Below are positions 42,676 to 51,490 of a stretch of DNA of 64,000 bases, piece by piece. Below the pieces are notes generated by a model that saw only the letters and a program-made list of their open reading frames with translations, was not told the origin of the DNA and did no database searches. The number at the start of each line of letters is the position of its first letter. Position 1 is the first letter of the stretch. This stretch comes from Methylobacterium cerastii. GTDB lineage: Bacteria; Pseudomonadota; Alphaproteobacteria; Rhizobiales; Beijerinckiaceae. Location of the stretch: assembly GCF_022179125.1 (NCBI RefSeq), contig NZ_BPQG01000029.1, positions 34,710-98,709 on the forward strand, written 5' to 3'. The translations under genes were made by a program, and so were the position numbers.

Positions 42676-44091
42676 CTAGTCCTTCCGCCGCAGTCGGCTC
42701 GCGAAGAAGCCGTCGAGGCCGCCGCGCTGGCTCTCCGAACCTTCGAGGTGGGCCGGCAGTGTGCGCAGGTCGCCGTCGGCGTTGATCAGGGCGTCGAGGC
42801 CGCCGACCTCGTCCGGGCGAACCGGCACCCGCTCGAAGGCGGCGTTGCGCTTCAGGAAGGCGGCGACCTGGCGCTCGCCTTCCTCCTGCTCCAGCGAGCA
42901 GGTGCAGTAGACCAGGCGCCCGCCCGGCCGCACCAGGGTGGCGGCCTTGTCGAGGAGGCGCGCCTGGAGGAGGTGCAGGCGGATCAGGTCGGATTCCGTC
43001 TTGGTCCAGGCGACGTCCGGGTGACGGCGGATCGTGCCGGTGGCCGAGCACGGCGCGTCGAGCAGCACCGCGTCGAACGGCTCCGGCGGATCGAAGGCGA
43101 GCGCGTCGCCGACGACGACCTCCGCCGTCAGCCCGAGGCGGGCGAGGTTTTCGGACAGGCGCTCCAGGCGCGGGGCCGAACGGTCCAGGGCGGTCACCAC
43201 GGCGCCCTGGCTCGCGATCTGGGCGGTCTTGCCGCCCGGTGCGGCGCAGAGGTCGGCGATGCGCTCGCCCGCGCGCGCGCCGAGGAGCCGCGCCGGGATC
43301 GCGGCGGCGGCGTCCTGCACCCACCACGCGCCCTCGGTGAAGCCGGGAAGCTCGGAGACCGGGACCCGCAGGTCGCCGAGCCGGAGCGAGCCGGTGGGCA
43401 GCGCCACCGCGCCGAGGCGCTCGGCCCAGTCGCCGGCCTCGCCCTTGAGCGTCAGGTCGATCGCGGCGCCGCCCAGGTGCGCGCGGGCGATGGCGGCGGC
43501 GGTCTCCGGCCCGTAGGCCGCGCGCCAGCGCGCGGCCAGCCAATCCGGGGTGTTAGCTTCGAGCGGATCGCCGGCCTCCGCCAGGATCGCCTCGCGCTCG
43601 CGCACGATCCGGCGCAGGACCGCGTTGACGAGGCCGGCCAGATGCCGCGCCTGCGGGTCGGCCTTGGCGAGCCGCACCGCGAGGTCGACCGCGGCGTGGT
43701 CGGGGACGGCGAGGTCGAGGATCTGCGCGGCGCCGGTGGCGAGGAGTGCGACGAGGCGCGGCTTGTCCTCGGGCAGGCCCTGCTCCATCCGCGCGGCGAG
43801 CGCCGCCTTCAGGAAGCCAAGCCGGCGGAAGGTGACCGTGGCGATGGCCCGCGCCAGCCCGGCGTCGGCGGCGTCGAGCCCCGCGACGCGGGCGCCTTGC
43901 GCCAGCGCATCCTCCAGGGCGAGGGCGCGGTTCTGTCCCAAAAGGTCGGCGACGACGGATTGCGCCACCCGGCGCGCGGCGAGGCCGGCCGCGTCCGCTG
44001 CGGATTCAGGTGTCGATTTCGGCCCCGGGCGCGGACCCTTGGTCGCGCCCGCCGCCCGCGCCGGCCCGGACGCGTTGCGCCCTCTGCCCAT
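42676..44091 (-). CDS. rsmB: 16S rRNA (cytosine-C5) methyltransferase RsmB
   Basis: RsmB methylates C967 of 16S rRNA. The 471-residue protein has an N-terminal NusB-like domain (about residues 40-175, ending AGLVNAVLRRI) and a SAM methyltransferase domain. The SAM part has IADLCAAPGGKTAQIA, LLDAPCSATGTIRRHPDVAW with the cysteine that releases product, and LVYCTCSLEQEEGE with the catalytic cysteine. A basic low-complexity stretch of about 30 residues precedes the NusB part. The start is ATG 44089-44091, since in-frame sequence further upstream overlaps the next gene and is unlike the family. Confidence 0.95.
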   Translation of the reverse strand: MGRGRNASGPARAAGATKGPRPGPKSTPESAADAAGLAARRVAQSVVADLLGQNRALALEDALAQGARVAGLDAADAGLARAIATVTFRRLGFLKAALAARMEQGLPEDKPRLVALLATGAAQILDLAVPDHAAVDLAVRLAKADPQARHLAGLVNAVLRRIVREREAILAEAGDPLEANTPDWLAARWRAAYGPETAAAIARAHLGGAAIDLTLKGEAGDWAERLGAVALPTGSLRLGDLRVPVSELPGFTEGAWWVQDAAAAIPARLLGARAGERIADLCAAPGGKTAQIASQGAVVTALDRSAPRLERLSENLARLGLTAEVVVGDALAFDPPEPFDAVLLDAPCSATGTIRRHPDVAWTKTESDLIRLHLLQARLLDKAATLVRPGGRLVYCTCSLEQEEGERQVAAFLKRNAAFERVPVRPDEVGGLDALINADGDLRTLPAHLEGSESQRGGLDGFFASRLRRKD

Positions 44092-44169
44092 GGATGCCAC
44101 TTCTCGAACGACCCTTCGTGCCGGCAACCCGCCGCCGGACCCCGATGCCCTCCCATTTGAGCGAGTCCG

Positions 44170-44412
44170 ATGCAAGTTGAAACCAATCCCGACGCCGCCG
44201 AAGCCGGTCCAGTCGAATCCGGCGGCGAGCCCGCCGCCCGTCCCCTCACCCCGGCGGCCGAGCGCGCCCTGACGGAGGCGGCCGAGCGCCGCAGGGCGAT
44301 CGACGCGCGGGCGGCGGCGGTCTCGGCGGCCCCCGAGCGCCTCGGGCGCGGCGGGCTCGAACCGGTGCGCTACGACGACTGGGAGGTGAAGGGGCTCGCC
44401 GTCGACTTCTGA
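44170..44412 (+). CDS. SDHAF4/DUF1674-type succinate dehydrogenase assembly factor
   Basis: The 80-residue protein ends with the hallmark GRGGLEPVRYDDWEVKGLAVDF of the DUF1674 family, whose mitochondrial member SDHAF4 protects the flavinated SDHA subunit during complex II assembly. The first 60 residues are Ala/Glu-rich and helical. The start ATG 44170 is divergent from rsmB (78 bp gap), an arrangement seen in other alphaproteobacteria. Confidence 0.9.
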   Translation: MQVETNPDAAEAGPVESGGEPAARPLTPAAERALTEAAERRRAIDARAAAVSAAPERLGRGGLEPVRYDDWEVKGLAVDF

Positions 44413-44517
44413 TCGCAAGTTCCGACCAGACGGGGCCGTTGGTCGCGCGAAGCCGCCGGAACGACCGGGCGAGCCTGCTGTTGGGCTCGCGAAGCGCAGT
44501 GCGAGACGAGGCCCCCG

Positions 44518-44826
44518 ATGATCACCAAGGTATCGAGCAAGGATGCGCCGAGCGGCGCCCACGGCGAGGTCGCGCTGGCGAAGGGCGAGCTGGTCGGCAT
44601 GCGGATGTGGCGCGACGAGCCGCCGGCCGACGACAAGCCGAGCACCACGTCCGATTACGAGACCGTGGGCTACGTGATCTCGGGCCGGGCCAAGCTGGTG
44701 CTCGAGGACCGGACGGTCGCGCTCGAGCCGGGCGATTCCTACTGCGTGCCGGCCGGGACCGTGCACACCTACCACATCCTGGAGACCTTCACGGCGATCG
44801 AGGCGACGGCGCCGGCCGCCGCCTGA
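44518..44826 (+). CDS. Single-domain cupin protein
   Basis: This 102-residue beta-barrel protein has two cupin motifs, around YVISGRAKLVLEDRTVALEPGDSYCVPAG and TVHTYHILETF. Only some of the classic His/Glu metal ligands are present (the two His of TVHTYH), so metal binding is uncertain. Such proteins are often small sensors or isomerases; the role is unknown. The start is ATG 44518 and the 3' end faces the L,D-transpeptidase gene. Confidence 0.85.
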   Translation: MITKVSSKDAPSGAHGEVALAKGELVGMRMWRDEPPADDKPSTTSDYETVGYVISGRAKLVLEDRTVALEPGDSYCVPAGTVHTYHILETFTAIEATAPAAA

Positions 44827-44851
44827 TCTTGCGGGGTTCTGGAGCCAATCC

Positions 44852-45364
44852 TCAGCGCGTCACGTAGACCGGGGTGCCGACCGAGACGCGGTCGTAGAGA
44901 TCGACCACGTCCTGGTTGTACATCCGGATGCAGCCGTAGGAGGCCCAGGTGCCGACCGAGCTCGGGCGGTTGGTGCCGTGGATGGCGTATTCGCCGCCCG
45001 AGAGCGTCATCGCCGCGGCGCCCATCGGGTTGTGCGGCGAGCCGCCGGCGATCAGGTTCGGCAGGCGCGGGTTGTCGCGCTTGACCTCGCTCGGCGGCGA
45101 CCAGGCCGGCTGCACGTACTTCCCGTCGATCGCCTTGGTGCCGAACCATTGCTTGCCGGGCTTCCCCACCGCGACGGGGTAGCGGATCGCAGTGCCGTCG
45201 CCGTTGACGAGGTAGAGCCGGCGCTGCGAGACGCTGATCACCACCGAACCCGGCATCGCCCCGTCCGCGAACGGCACCACCTCGCGCGCCGCCACCGGCG
45301 TCGCCACGAGGCCGGCCAGCATCGCGCCGCCGAGGCCCGTGGACACGTATTTCCTGACCGACAT
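44852..45364 (-). CDS. Periplasmic L,D-transpeptidase (YkuD)
   Basis: The 170-residue protein has a signal peptide (about residues 1-26, ending TPVAA) and a YkuD catalytic domain. YAIHGTNRPSSVG and ASYGCIRMYNQDV carry His129 and the nucleophile Cys145. It should make 3-3 crosslinks in peptidoglycan or attach proteins to it, which are common in Hyphomicrobiales. The ATG 45362-45364 gives the signal peptide. GNSPHNPMG-like substrate-loop residues are also present (GGSPHNPMGAAAM). Confidence 0.93.
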   Translation of the reverse strand: MSVRKYVSTGLGGAMLAGLVATPVAAREVVPFADGAMPGSVVISVSQRRLYLVNGDGTAIRYPVAVGKPGKQWFGTKAIDGKYVQPAWSPPSEVKRDNPRLPNLIAGGSPHNPMGAAAMTLSGGEYAIHGTNRPSSVGTWASYGCIRMYNQDVVDLYDRVSVGTPVYVTR

Positions 45365-45538
45365 CTGGGGATTTCCTTCGCAGAGCGTGACCGTTCGCTG
45401 CAGCAGTAATCCACGGCCAAGCTCTGCGTTCCAGCTCGTCCTTCGAGGACTGCGGGTTTGCTCACGCTCTTCGCGGAAGACGGTAAAAAGCGCTCGATGT
45501 CCTTTCGACAAAGGCGAACGTTCGTCGAAGGATTTGCT

Positions 45539-46186
45539 TTACCGCTCGAACAGACGCGCGGCCGTCGCGTCCTGCGCCTGCCAGCCGTGGCGCACGAGCT
45601 CGGGGTCGGCGTGCTCCTCCACGGGGAGGCCGACGCAGAGGTAGGCGACGAGGTGCCAGCTCTCCGGCACGTCGAGCAGCGTCCCGATCCGGGCCGGCTC
45701 CAGGATCGAGACCCAGCCGGTGCCGAGGCCGCGGGCGCGCGCCGCGAGCCAGAAGGTCTGCACGGCGCCGACCACGGAGTAGCGCAGCATCTCCGGCATG
45801 GTCGCCCGGCCGAGGCCGTGGCCGGCCTCCGTCGCGTCGTCGCAGAAGACGGCGAGGTGCACCGGGGCCTCGCGCAGGCCCGCGAGCTTCAGGGCGCGGT
45901 AGCGCGCCTGGGTCTCGTCGTCGTAGCGCAGGGCCGCGTCGGCGTTGCAGCGCTCGAAGCTCGCGACCACGCCGGCGCGGCGGGCGGGGTCGGCGACGCG
46001 CACGAAGCGCCACGGCTGGCTGTTGCCGACCGACGGGCTGCGATGGGCCGCCGCCAGGCTCTCGCGCAGCAGGGCCTCGTCCACCGGGTCGGCGCGGAAG
46101 CGGCGCACGTCGCGGCGCCACGCGAACAGGTCGTCGAGCGCCTGCCGGAAGTCGTCGTCGAAGCGGGGCGGGCGGGCGTCGGTCAT
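45539..46186 (-). CDS. bluB: 5,6-dimethylbenzimidazole synthase BluB
   Basis: BluB cleaves reduced FMN with oxygen to make 5,6-dimethylbenzimidazole, the lower ligand of vitamin B12. The 215-residue nitroreductase-fold protein has FAWRRDVRRFRADPVDEALL, HRSPSVGNSQPWRFVRV and GTGWVSILEPARIGTLLDVP, characteristic of BluB rather than of generic nitroreductases. The start is ATG 46184-46186. A same-strand intrinsic terminator 69 bp upstream suggests an attenuated leader or an adjacent small RNA. B12-related genes are otherwise absent here except for the riboswitch at 15138-15330. Confidence 0.92.
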   Translation of the reverse strand: MTDARPPRFDDDFRQALDDLFAWRRDVRRFRADPVDEALLRESLAAAHRSPSVGNSQPWRFVRVADPARRAGVVASFERCNADAALRYDDETQARYRALKLAGLREAPVHLAVFCDDATEAGHGLGRATMPEMLRYSVVGAVQTFWLAARARGLGTGWVSILEPARIGTLLDVPESWHLVAYLCVGLPVEEHADPELVRHGWQAQDATAARLFER

Positions 46187-46586
46187 GGTCGGCCCGCCTC
46201 ATAGCGGGTTTCGGCAGGGTTTGCGCGTTCCTGCTCAGCGCGCCGGGCGCGAACAAAAAAGGCCGCCCTTGCGGGCGGCCTGAAGTCCTTGGGTCTCGAA
46301 ACCTCTGGGATGTCGCGTCGTGCGGTCCGGTGACGCCCGCGGGCTGGGGAGCTCGGGATGCGGACGACCGTCGGGGCACGACCCGACGAGGGTTCGGCCC
46401 TCGTTGTCGAGTCGCAACACGGCCCGGGAAAGGCGTGATCGGGGCGAAACCGCGGCATTTGTTTCTTGGGCGTGTCCTGTCCGCAACGAACGAATCGGTG
46501 AACGCGGCCTTGTCCGGGACCCTTGCGGGCCGGCCGCCCGAGGCCCATCCTCAACGATCGGTAGCAGGACCCACGGCGGAGGGACG
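46187..46586. other. 400-bp intergenic region with an orphan minus-strand terminator
   Basis: This gap separates bluB (minus) from the DUF2794 gene (plus). It holds the terminator at 46255-46280 and no convincing protein-coding frame. The minus-strand interval from about 46290 to 46560 could encode a small RNA or an mRNA leader. No tRNA, tmRNA, SRP, RNase P or cobalamin-riboswitch core was found in it. Confidence 0.6.
46255..46280 (-). terminator. Strong intrinsic terminator upstream of bluB
   Basis: On the minus strand GGCCGCCC, a GCAA loop and GGGCGGCC form a perfect 8-bp GC stem followed by six T. It lies 69 bp before the bluB start codon on the same strand. No minus-strand gene precedes it for more than 700 bp, so the RNA it ends is unidentified. 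Confidence 0.88.
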
Positions 46587-46961
46587 ATGAGCGAGCGCGC
46601 AAGCGGCGAGATCCGGACAGACGAGTCGACGGCCCGCGTGGTGCCCTTCCCCAGCCCGTCCACCGCCCCGCAGATCGCGTTCGACCGGCACGAGCTGCGC
46701 ACGATCTTCAACCTCTACGGCCGCCGGGTCGCGGAGGGCGAATGGCGCGACTACGCCCTCGATTTCCGTCGGGACAAGGCGGTGTTCTCGATCTACCGCC
46801 GCACCTCCGAGATGCCGCTCTACCGGATCGAGAAGGACCCCAAGCTCGCCCGCCGCCAGGGCGCCTACGCCGTGGTCGCCGCCACCGGCGTGGTGCTCAA
46901 GCGCGGCGCCGACCTCGCCCGCGTGCTCGCGGTGCTGGAGAAGCCCCTGCGCGCGGTGTGA
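46587..46961 (+). CDS. DUF2794 domain protein
   Basis: The 124-residue protein matches DUF2794, an alphaproteobacterial family of unknown function. It has IAFDRHELRTIFNLYGRRVAEGEWRDYALDF and FSIYRRTSEMPLYRIEKDPKL. No signal or membrane segment is visible. The ATG at 46587 has a well placed GGAGG (CGGAGGGACG). It is followed by the bidirectional terminator at 47013-47046. Confidence 0.9.
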   Translation: MSERASGEIRTDESTARVVPFPSPSTAPQIAFDRHELRTIFNLYGRRVAEGEWRDYALDFRRDKAVFSIYRRTSEMPLYRIEKDPKLARRQGAYAVVAATGVVLKRGADLARVLAVLEKPLRAV

Positions 46962-47012
46962 GCCCGAGCCCGATCCCTTTCCTTTTCGGGAGAGGAAGCC
47001 ACCGCGCGCATG

Positions 47013-47046
47013 AAAAAGGCCCCGGCATTCCCGCCGGGGCCTTTTT
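47013..47046. terminator. Bidirectional intrinsic terminator between DUF2794 and Bax-inhibitor genes
   Basis: AAAAAGGCCCCGGC and GCCGGGGCCTTTTT form a perfect 14-bp inverted repeat with a 6-base loop. It lies between two convergent genes and can stop transcription from both sides. Confidence 0.92.
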
Positions 47047-47069
47047 CGTTCGTCCGGTTCGGAATTCGC

Positions 47070-47837
47070 TTAGCGGCGGTCGCCGAGGAGCGAGAGCAGG
47101 AACTGGAACATGTTGATGAAGTCGAGGTACAGCGTCAGCGCACCGTTCACCGACATCTTGGCGGCCGCCTCGCCGTCGAAGCCGCTGGAGAGATACATCT
47201 CCTTCAGCTTCTGGGTGTCGTAGGCGGTCAGCCCCGCGAAGATCAGCACGCCGAGCACCGAGACGGCGAACTGCAGCGCCGACGAGGCCAGGAAGATGTT
47301 GACGATCGAGGCGATCATGATGCCGATCAGGCCCATGATCAGGAACGAGCCCATGCCCGAGAGGCTGCGCTTCGTGGTGTAGCCGTAGAGGCTCAACGCG
47401 CCGAAGGTCGCCGAGGTGATGAAGAACACCCGCACCACGCTGGCGCCGGTGAACACCAGCAGCAGCGTCGACATCGAGGCGCCCATCACCGCCGCGAAGG
47501 CGAAGAACATCGTCCGCGCCGACGAGGCCGACATCCGGTCCATCCGCATCGAGAAGACGAGGATGAAGGCGAGCGGCGCGAACATCAGGACCCACTTGAG
47601 CGGGCTGTTGTAGAGCGTCTGGCCGAACGGCGTCAGGGCGAGACGCCCGGTCGCGGTCGCGGTGGTGGCGGCCATGTTGAGGCCGAGCGCGACCAGGCCC
47701 GAGATGCCCAGGCCCACGACCATGTTGTTGTAGACGCCGAGCATGAAGGTCCGCAGGCCCTGGTCGAACGCGACCTGGGTGCCGGCCTGCGACGGCGCCT
47801 GGGCGCCGTAGCGGAAGGGAGAGTTGTCGAATGCCAT
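47070..47837 (-). CDS. Bax inhibitor-1/YccA-family membrane protein
   Basis: This 255-residue protein has about seven helices and BI-1 family phrases such as AFDQGLRTFMLGVYNNM, FALTPFGQ-like RLALTPFGQTL, and a C-terminal LTAYDTQKLKEMYLSSG and ALTLYLDFINMFQFLL. Bacterial members (YccA/YbhL) modulate FtsH or act as pH-sensitive calcium leaks. The specific role here is unknown. The start is ATG 47835-47837. Confidence 0.93.
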   Translation of the reverse strand: MAFDNSPFRYGAQAPSQAGTQVAFDQGLRTFMLGVYNNMVVGLGISGLVALGLNMAATTATATGRLALTPFGQTLYNSPLKWVLMFAPLAFILVFSMRMDRMSASSARTMFFAFAAVMGASMSTLLLVFTGASVVRVFFITSATFGALSLYGYTTKRSLSGMGSFLIMGLIGIMIASIVNIFLASSALQFAVSVLGVLIFAGLTAYDTQKLKEMYLSSGFDGEAAAKMSVNGALTLYLDFINMFQFLLSLLGDRR

Positions 47838-48071
47838 GGGAGTGACCTCGGAAGGCTCGCTCGTGCGTGGTGTTTGAGACGAGGCCCACGCAGGGGACCT
47901 CTGGCGCCGTCGAGCGCCTCGGGTTGGAATATGTTGCTTTCGGCCGCCCCGCACAAGAGCCCGATAGAGCTTGGAAAAGCGCTTTTGGTGAATCCGCGGC
48001 CGTTAATTTTGTTCACGAAGTCTGGGATTAAAGTTCGGTCATACTTCGTCGCGCATCAGGATTGCCGCATC

Positions 48072-50642
48072 TTACGATTGTCGCAAGTACGGCGCCGGCT
48101 TCTGGCCGAGGATGCGCCAGGTGCCGGTGAGCCCCAGCACCACGGCGAGCACCACGGCGGCTGCCGCCGCCACCAGCGCCCCCGACAGGTCGAGGACGAA
48201 GTCGAGGCGCATCACCTTGGTGACGATCACCCAGCCGGCCAGCGTCCCGGCCAGCAGCCCGAACAACGCGGTGACGAGGCCGAGCGCGCCGTATTCGAGG
48301 CCGTAGGCGGTGAGCAGCCGTCCGCGGGTGGCGCCGAGCACCTTCAGCACCACGGCGTCGTAGAGCCGCGCCCGGTGCCCTGCGGCGATGGCGCCGGCCA
48401 GCACGAACAGGCTCGCCAGCACCGCCACCGCGCTCGCCCCGCGGATCGCCAGCACCAGCCGGCCGACGAGGTCGCCGACGGCGTCGAGGGCGTCCTTCAC
48501 CCGCACGCTGGTGACGGAGGGGAACGTCTTGGCGACGTCGCGCAGGATGCGGTTCTCGATCGGTCCGTTCGTGCCGCCGGGCAGGGTCAGCGTCGCGAGG
48601 TCCGAGTGCGGCGCCCCGCGGAACGTGCCGGGGGAGAACACCATGACGAAGTTGATGCCGAGGTTGCGCCACTCGACCTTGCGCAGGTTGGCGATGGTGG
48701 CGGTGAGGTTCCTGCCGAGCACGTTGACGGTGACGCGGCTGCCGACCTTCAGGCCGAGGTTCCTGGCCAGCTCCGCCTCGAACGAGACCAGCGGGGTCTT
48801 GGCCTCCTCGGCCGTCCACCACTTTCCGGCGACGATGTTCGAGCCCTCGGGCACGTCCTCGGCGTAGGTGATGCCCCGGTCGCCGTCGAGCACCCAGGCG
48901 GCGTCCTCCGGCGGCCGGATCTTCTCGGCCGGCACGTCGTCCAGCGCCACGATGCGCCCGCGCATCATCGGCACCCGCTCGATCTTGGCGGCGGGCGCCT
49001 GGCGCGCGAGGAAGTCGTGGAAGGCGTTCGAGTCGGCCGCCGGGATGTCGAGGAAGAACAGGTTCGGCGCGCGTGCGGGCAGGGTCGCCGAGATCGTGCG
49101 GCGCACGTTCACGTCGATCAGGCTCAAGGTCACGAGGAGCGTCACGCCCAAGCCCAGCGACAGGACGATGGCCGGCGTCAGGGCGCCCGGGCGGTGGAGG
49201 TTGGCCAGCGCCATCCGCGGCGCGGTGCGCTTGGGATGCGGCAGCCGGCGGGCGAGCACCATCACGCCGACCGCGACGAGGCGCAGCAGGCCGAAGGCGA
49301 TGCCGGCGGCGGCGATGAAGATCAGGGCCACGCGCCGGTCGAAGGCGGTGCCGACGGCGAGACCGACCAGGGCGGCGAGCGCCAGCGCCAGGATCAGTCG
49401 GTAGCGCGGGCGGATGCGGGCGGCGGCCGGGTCGACGGTGTCGCGAAACAGCCCCGAGACCGGGACGTCGTGGGCGCGCCCGAGCGGCGTGATCGCGAAG
49501 GCCAGGGCGGTCAGGAGCCCGTAGGCCGCCGCCTGAAGCAGTTGCAGCGGCGCCAGCGTCGGGTTCAGCGGCAGCGGCAGGCTGTCCCGGAACAGCGCGT
49601 CGAGGACGAACGGCAAGGCGGCGCCGACGACGAGGCCGATCGCCGTGCCGAGGCCGGCGATCAGCATCACCTGCGTCAGGTACAAGGCGACGACCTTCGA
49701 GCCCGGCGCGCCGACGCTCTTCAGGGTGGCGATCGAGGGGCGCTTGCGCTCGACGAAGGCGTTGACGGCGTTGGCGACGCCGACCCCGCCGACGATCAGC
49801 GCGGTGAGGCCGACCAGCGTCAGGAACTGGGTGAAGCGCTCGATGCTCTTGGAGAAGCGCGGGTCGGCGTTGGTACGCGCCCGCATCTCCCAGCCGGCCT
49901 GTGGCGCCGCGGCGGCGATTCGCGCGGCGGCGGCGTCGAGGCCCGCGTCGTCGGCGCCCGGCAGGATCAGCCGGTAGCTCCAGCGGTTGAGGCTGCCCGG
50001 CTGGACGAGGCCGGTCCGCCGCAACGCGTCTTGCGACATGATGAGCCGCGGCCCGAAGCCGATCCCCCCGGCGATCTTGTCCGGCTCGGAGACGATGGTC
50101 GCGCGGATGGCGAAGGGCCGGCCCGCGAGGGTGAGCCTGTCGCCGACCTTGAGGTCGAGGCGGGTCAGGAGGGCGGGGTCGGCGAGCGCTCCGTCGATCC
50201 CGTCCCGCTCGGCGAGCAGGCCGGCGAGCGGCGCCTGCGGCTCGGTGACGAGCTCCCCAGCCGACGGGTAGCCGGAATCGACCGCCTTCAACTCGACGAG
50301 CGCCGCGCCCTCCCCCGCCACCGCCATGGCGCGGAGCGAGGCGACCACGTCCACCCGCCCCTGCGCGTCGAGGGCCGCCCGCTCGGGTTCCGTCGCCTCG
50401 CGGTTGATCAGGCTGTAGCTCAGGTCGCCGCCGAGGATGCGCTTGCCCTCCCGCCCGAGGCCGTCCGACAGCGAGCGCGAGATCGAGGCGACGCCTGCGA
50501 TCGCCGCGACGCCGAGCGCGATGCAGGCGAGGAACACCGCAAACCCGCCCAAGCCCCCGCGGAGCTCGCGGAGCGCGAGCCGTAGGGTGAGGGGAAGGCG
50601 CGAGGGGGGCGTCCGGTCCTGTCGGGAAAGGGTGCCGTGCAT
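48072..50642 (-). CDS. FtsX-type ABC exporter permease (YbbP-like)
   Basis: This 856-residue permease has an N-terminal helix (FAVFLACIALGVAAIAGVASIS), a large periplasmic MacB-like domain, and two FtsX modules. One is around LTALIVGGVGVANAVNAFVERKRPSIATLKSVGAPGS, the other near the C-terminus (VVLKVLGATRGRLLTAYGLEYGALG). This doubled layout is that of YbbP, partner of the ATPase YbbA. The system is thought to handle lipids, lipoproteins or exported enzymes. The start ATG overlaps the ATPase stop (ATGA). Confidence 0.92.
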   Translation of the reverse strand: MHGTLSRQDRTPPSRLPLTLRLALRELRGGLGGFAVFLACIALGVAAIAGVASISRSLSDGLGREGKRILGGDLSYSLINREATEPERAALDAQGRVDVVASLRAMAVAGEGAALVELKAVDSGYPSAGELVTEPQAPLAGLLAERDGIDGALADPALLTRLDLKVGDRLTLAGRPFAIRATIVSEPDKIAGGIGFGPRLIMSQDALRRTGLVQPGSLNRWSYRLILPGADDAGLDAAAARIAAAAPQAGWEMRARTNADPRFSKSIERFTQFLTLVGLTALIVGGVGVANAVNAFVERKRPSIATLKSVGAPGSKVVALYLTQVMLIAGLGTAIGLVVGAALPFVLDALFRDSLPLPLNPTLAPLQLLQAAAYGLLTALAFAITPLGRAHDVPVSGLFRDTVDPAAARIRPRYRLILALALAALVGLAVGTAFDRRVALIFIAAAGIAFGLLRLVAVGVMVLARRLPHPKRTAPRMALANLHRPGALTPAIVLSLGLGVTLLVTLSLIDVNVRRTISATLPARAPNLFFLDIPAADSNAFHDFLARQAPAAKIERVPMMRGRIVALDDVPAEKIRPPEDAAWVLDGDRGITYAEDVPEGSNIVAGKWWTAEEAKTPLVSFEAELARNLGLKVGSRVTVNVLGRNLTATIANLRKVEWRNLGINFVMVFSPGTFRGAPHSDLATLTLPGGTNGPIENRILRDVAKTFPSVTSVRVKDALDAVGDLVGRLVLAIRGASAVAVLASLFVLAGAIAAGHRARLYDAVVLKVLGATRGRLLTAYGLEYGALGLVTALFGLLAGTLAGWVIVTKVMRLDFVLDLSGALVAAAAAVVLAVVLGLTGTWRILGQKPAPYLRQS

Positions 50643-51424
50643 CAGGCCGCCACCGGCTCCTCGATCCGTCCCGAGCGCAGGCGCACGGTGCGGTCGCAGA
50701 GGCGGGCGAGCCCCGGATCGTGGGTGACGAGGACGAGCGTCGCGCCGCGGTCGCGCTTGAGCGCGAACAGCAACTCGACGATCTGGCGCCCGGTCGCCTC
50801 GTCGAGGTTGCCGGTGGGCTCGTCGGCCACCAGGATCGCCGGGTCGGGGGCGACGGCGCGGGCGATGGCGACGCGCTGCTGCTCGCCGCCCGAGAGCTGG
50901 GCCGGGTAGTGGTGCAGCCGGTGGCCGAGGCCGACGGCCTCGAGCTCCCGCTTGGCGCGGGCCTGTGCCTCGGGCTTGTCGGCCAGCTCCAGCGGCAGGG
51001 CGACGTTCTCCAACGCCGTCATCGTCGGGACGAGGTGGAAGGCCTGGAACACGATGCCGATGCGCCGGCCGCGGAAGCGCGCGAGCGCGTCCTCGTCGAG
51101 GCGCCCGAGGTCGGTGTCCTCGATTCGGATCGCGCCGGAATCGGGCCGCTCCAGCCCCGCCATCACCATCAGCAGGGTCGACTTGCCCGAGCCCGACGGC
51201 CCGACGAGGCCGACCGCCTCGCCGCGGGCGACGTCGAGGGAGATCCCGCGCAGCACGTGGACGCGGGCGGCGCCCCGGCCGAGGCTGAGGTCGATGCCGG
51301 AAAGGGCGATGGCCGGCGTTCCGGACGCGGGCATTTCCGGCGAGGGCTTGCTGGAAGAGGGCTTGTCGTCGGTCACGGCTGAGCCGATCTGTGCGGGATG
51401 GCGAACATGCGGGACGGAGATCAC
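50642..51424 (-). CDS. ABC transporter ATP-binding protein (YbbA/LolD-like)
   Basis: The 260-residue ATPase has Walker A GPSGSGKST, a Q-loop in GIVFQAFHLVP, the signature LSGGEQQRVAIARA and Walker B AILVADEPTGNLDE. It belongs to the MacB/LolD/YbbA branch and pairs with the large permease just downstream. The conserved domain begins near residue 38 (PAIALSGIDLSL). GTG 51422-51424 or GTG 51374-51376 could be the start; both lack a clear ribosome site. The TesA-like gene is divergent, as in E. coli ybbA-tesA. Confidence 0.94.
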   Translation of the reverse strand: MISVPHVRHPAQIGSAVTDDKPSSSKPSPEMPASGTPAIALSGIDLSLGRGAARVHVLRGISLDVARGEAVGLVGPSGSGKSTLLMVMAGLERPDSGAIRIEDTDLGRLDEDALARFRGRRIGIVFQAFHLVPTMTALENVALPLELADKPEAQARAKRELEAVGLGHRLHHYPAQLSGGEQQRVAIARAVAPDPAILVADEPTGNLDEATGRQIVELLFALKRDRGATLVLVTHDPGLARLCDRTVRLRSGRIEEPVAA

Positions 51425-51490
51425 GGTTGGCGGACGAACGTTCGGTGCGCTTCGGCACGACCCGTGCCGACCGAGGCTCGTGGAGCCGAT

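Noticed and set aside
45500-45526. Hairpin near the 3' side of bluB as its terminator
   Set aside because: The stem has a bulge and the T-run is 12 nt away, too weak to annotate.
46281-46560. Possible 6S, tmRNA, SRP or RNase P RNA upstream of the bluB terminator
   Set aside because: None of the conserved cores of these RNAs is visible, so only an unidentified transcript is proposed.
46187-46560. Cobalamin riboswitch upstream of bluB
   Set aside because: The B12 box and the CTGCCCCCGCAACTG core are absent; only the element at 15138-15330 has them.
47010-50585. A 1191-codon open frame on the plus strand antisense to the ABC permease
   Set aside because: It is a low-complexity Arg/Gln/His-rich shadow frame caused by very high GC. 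The minus strand encodes a well-conserved YbbP-type permease.
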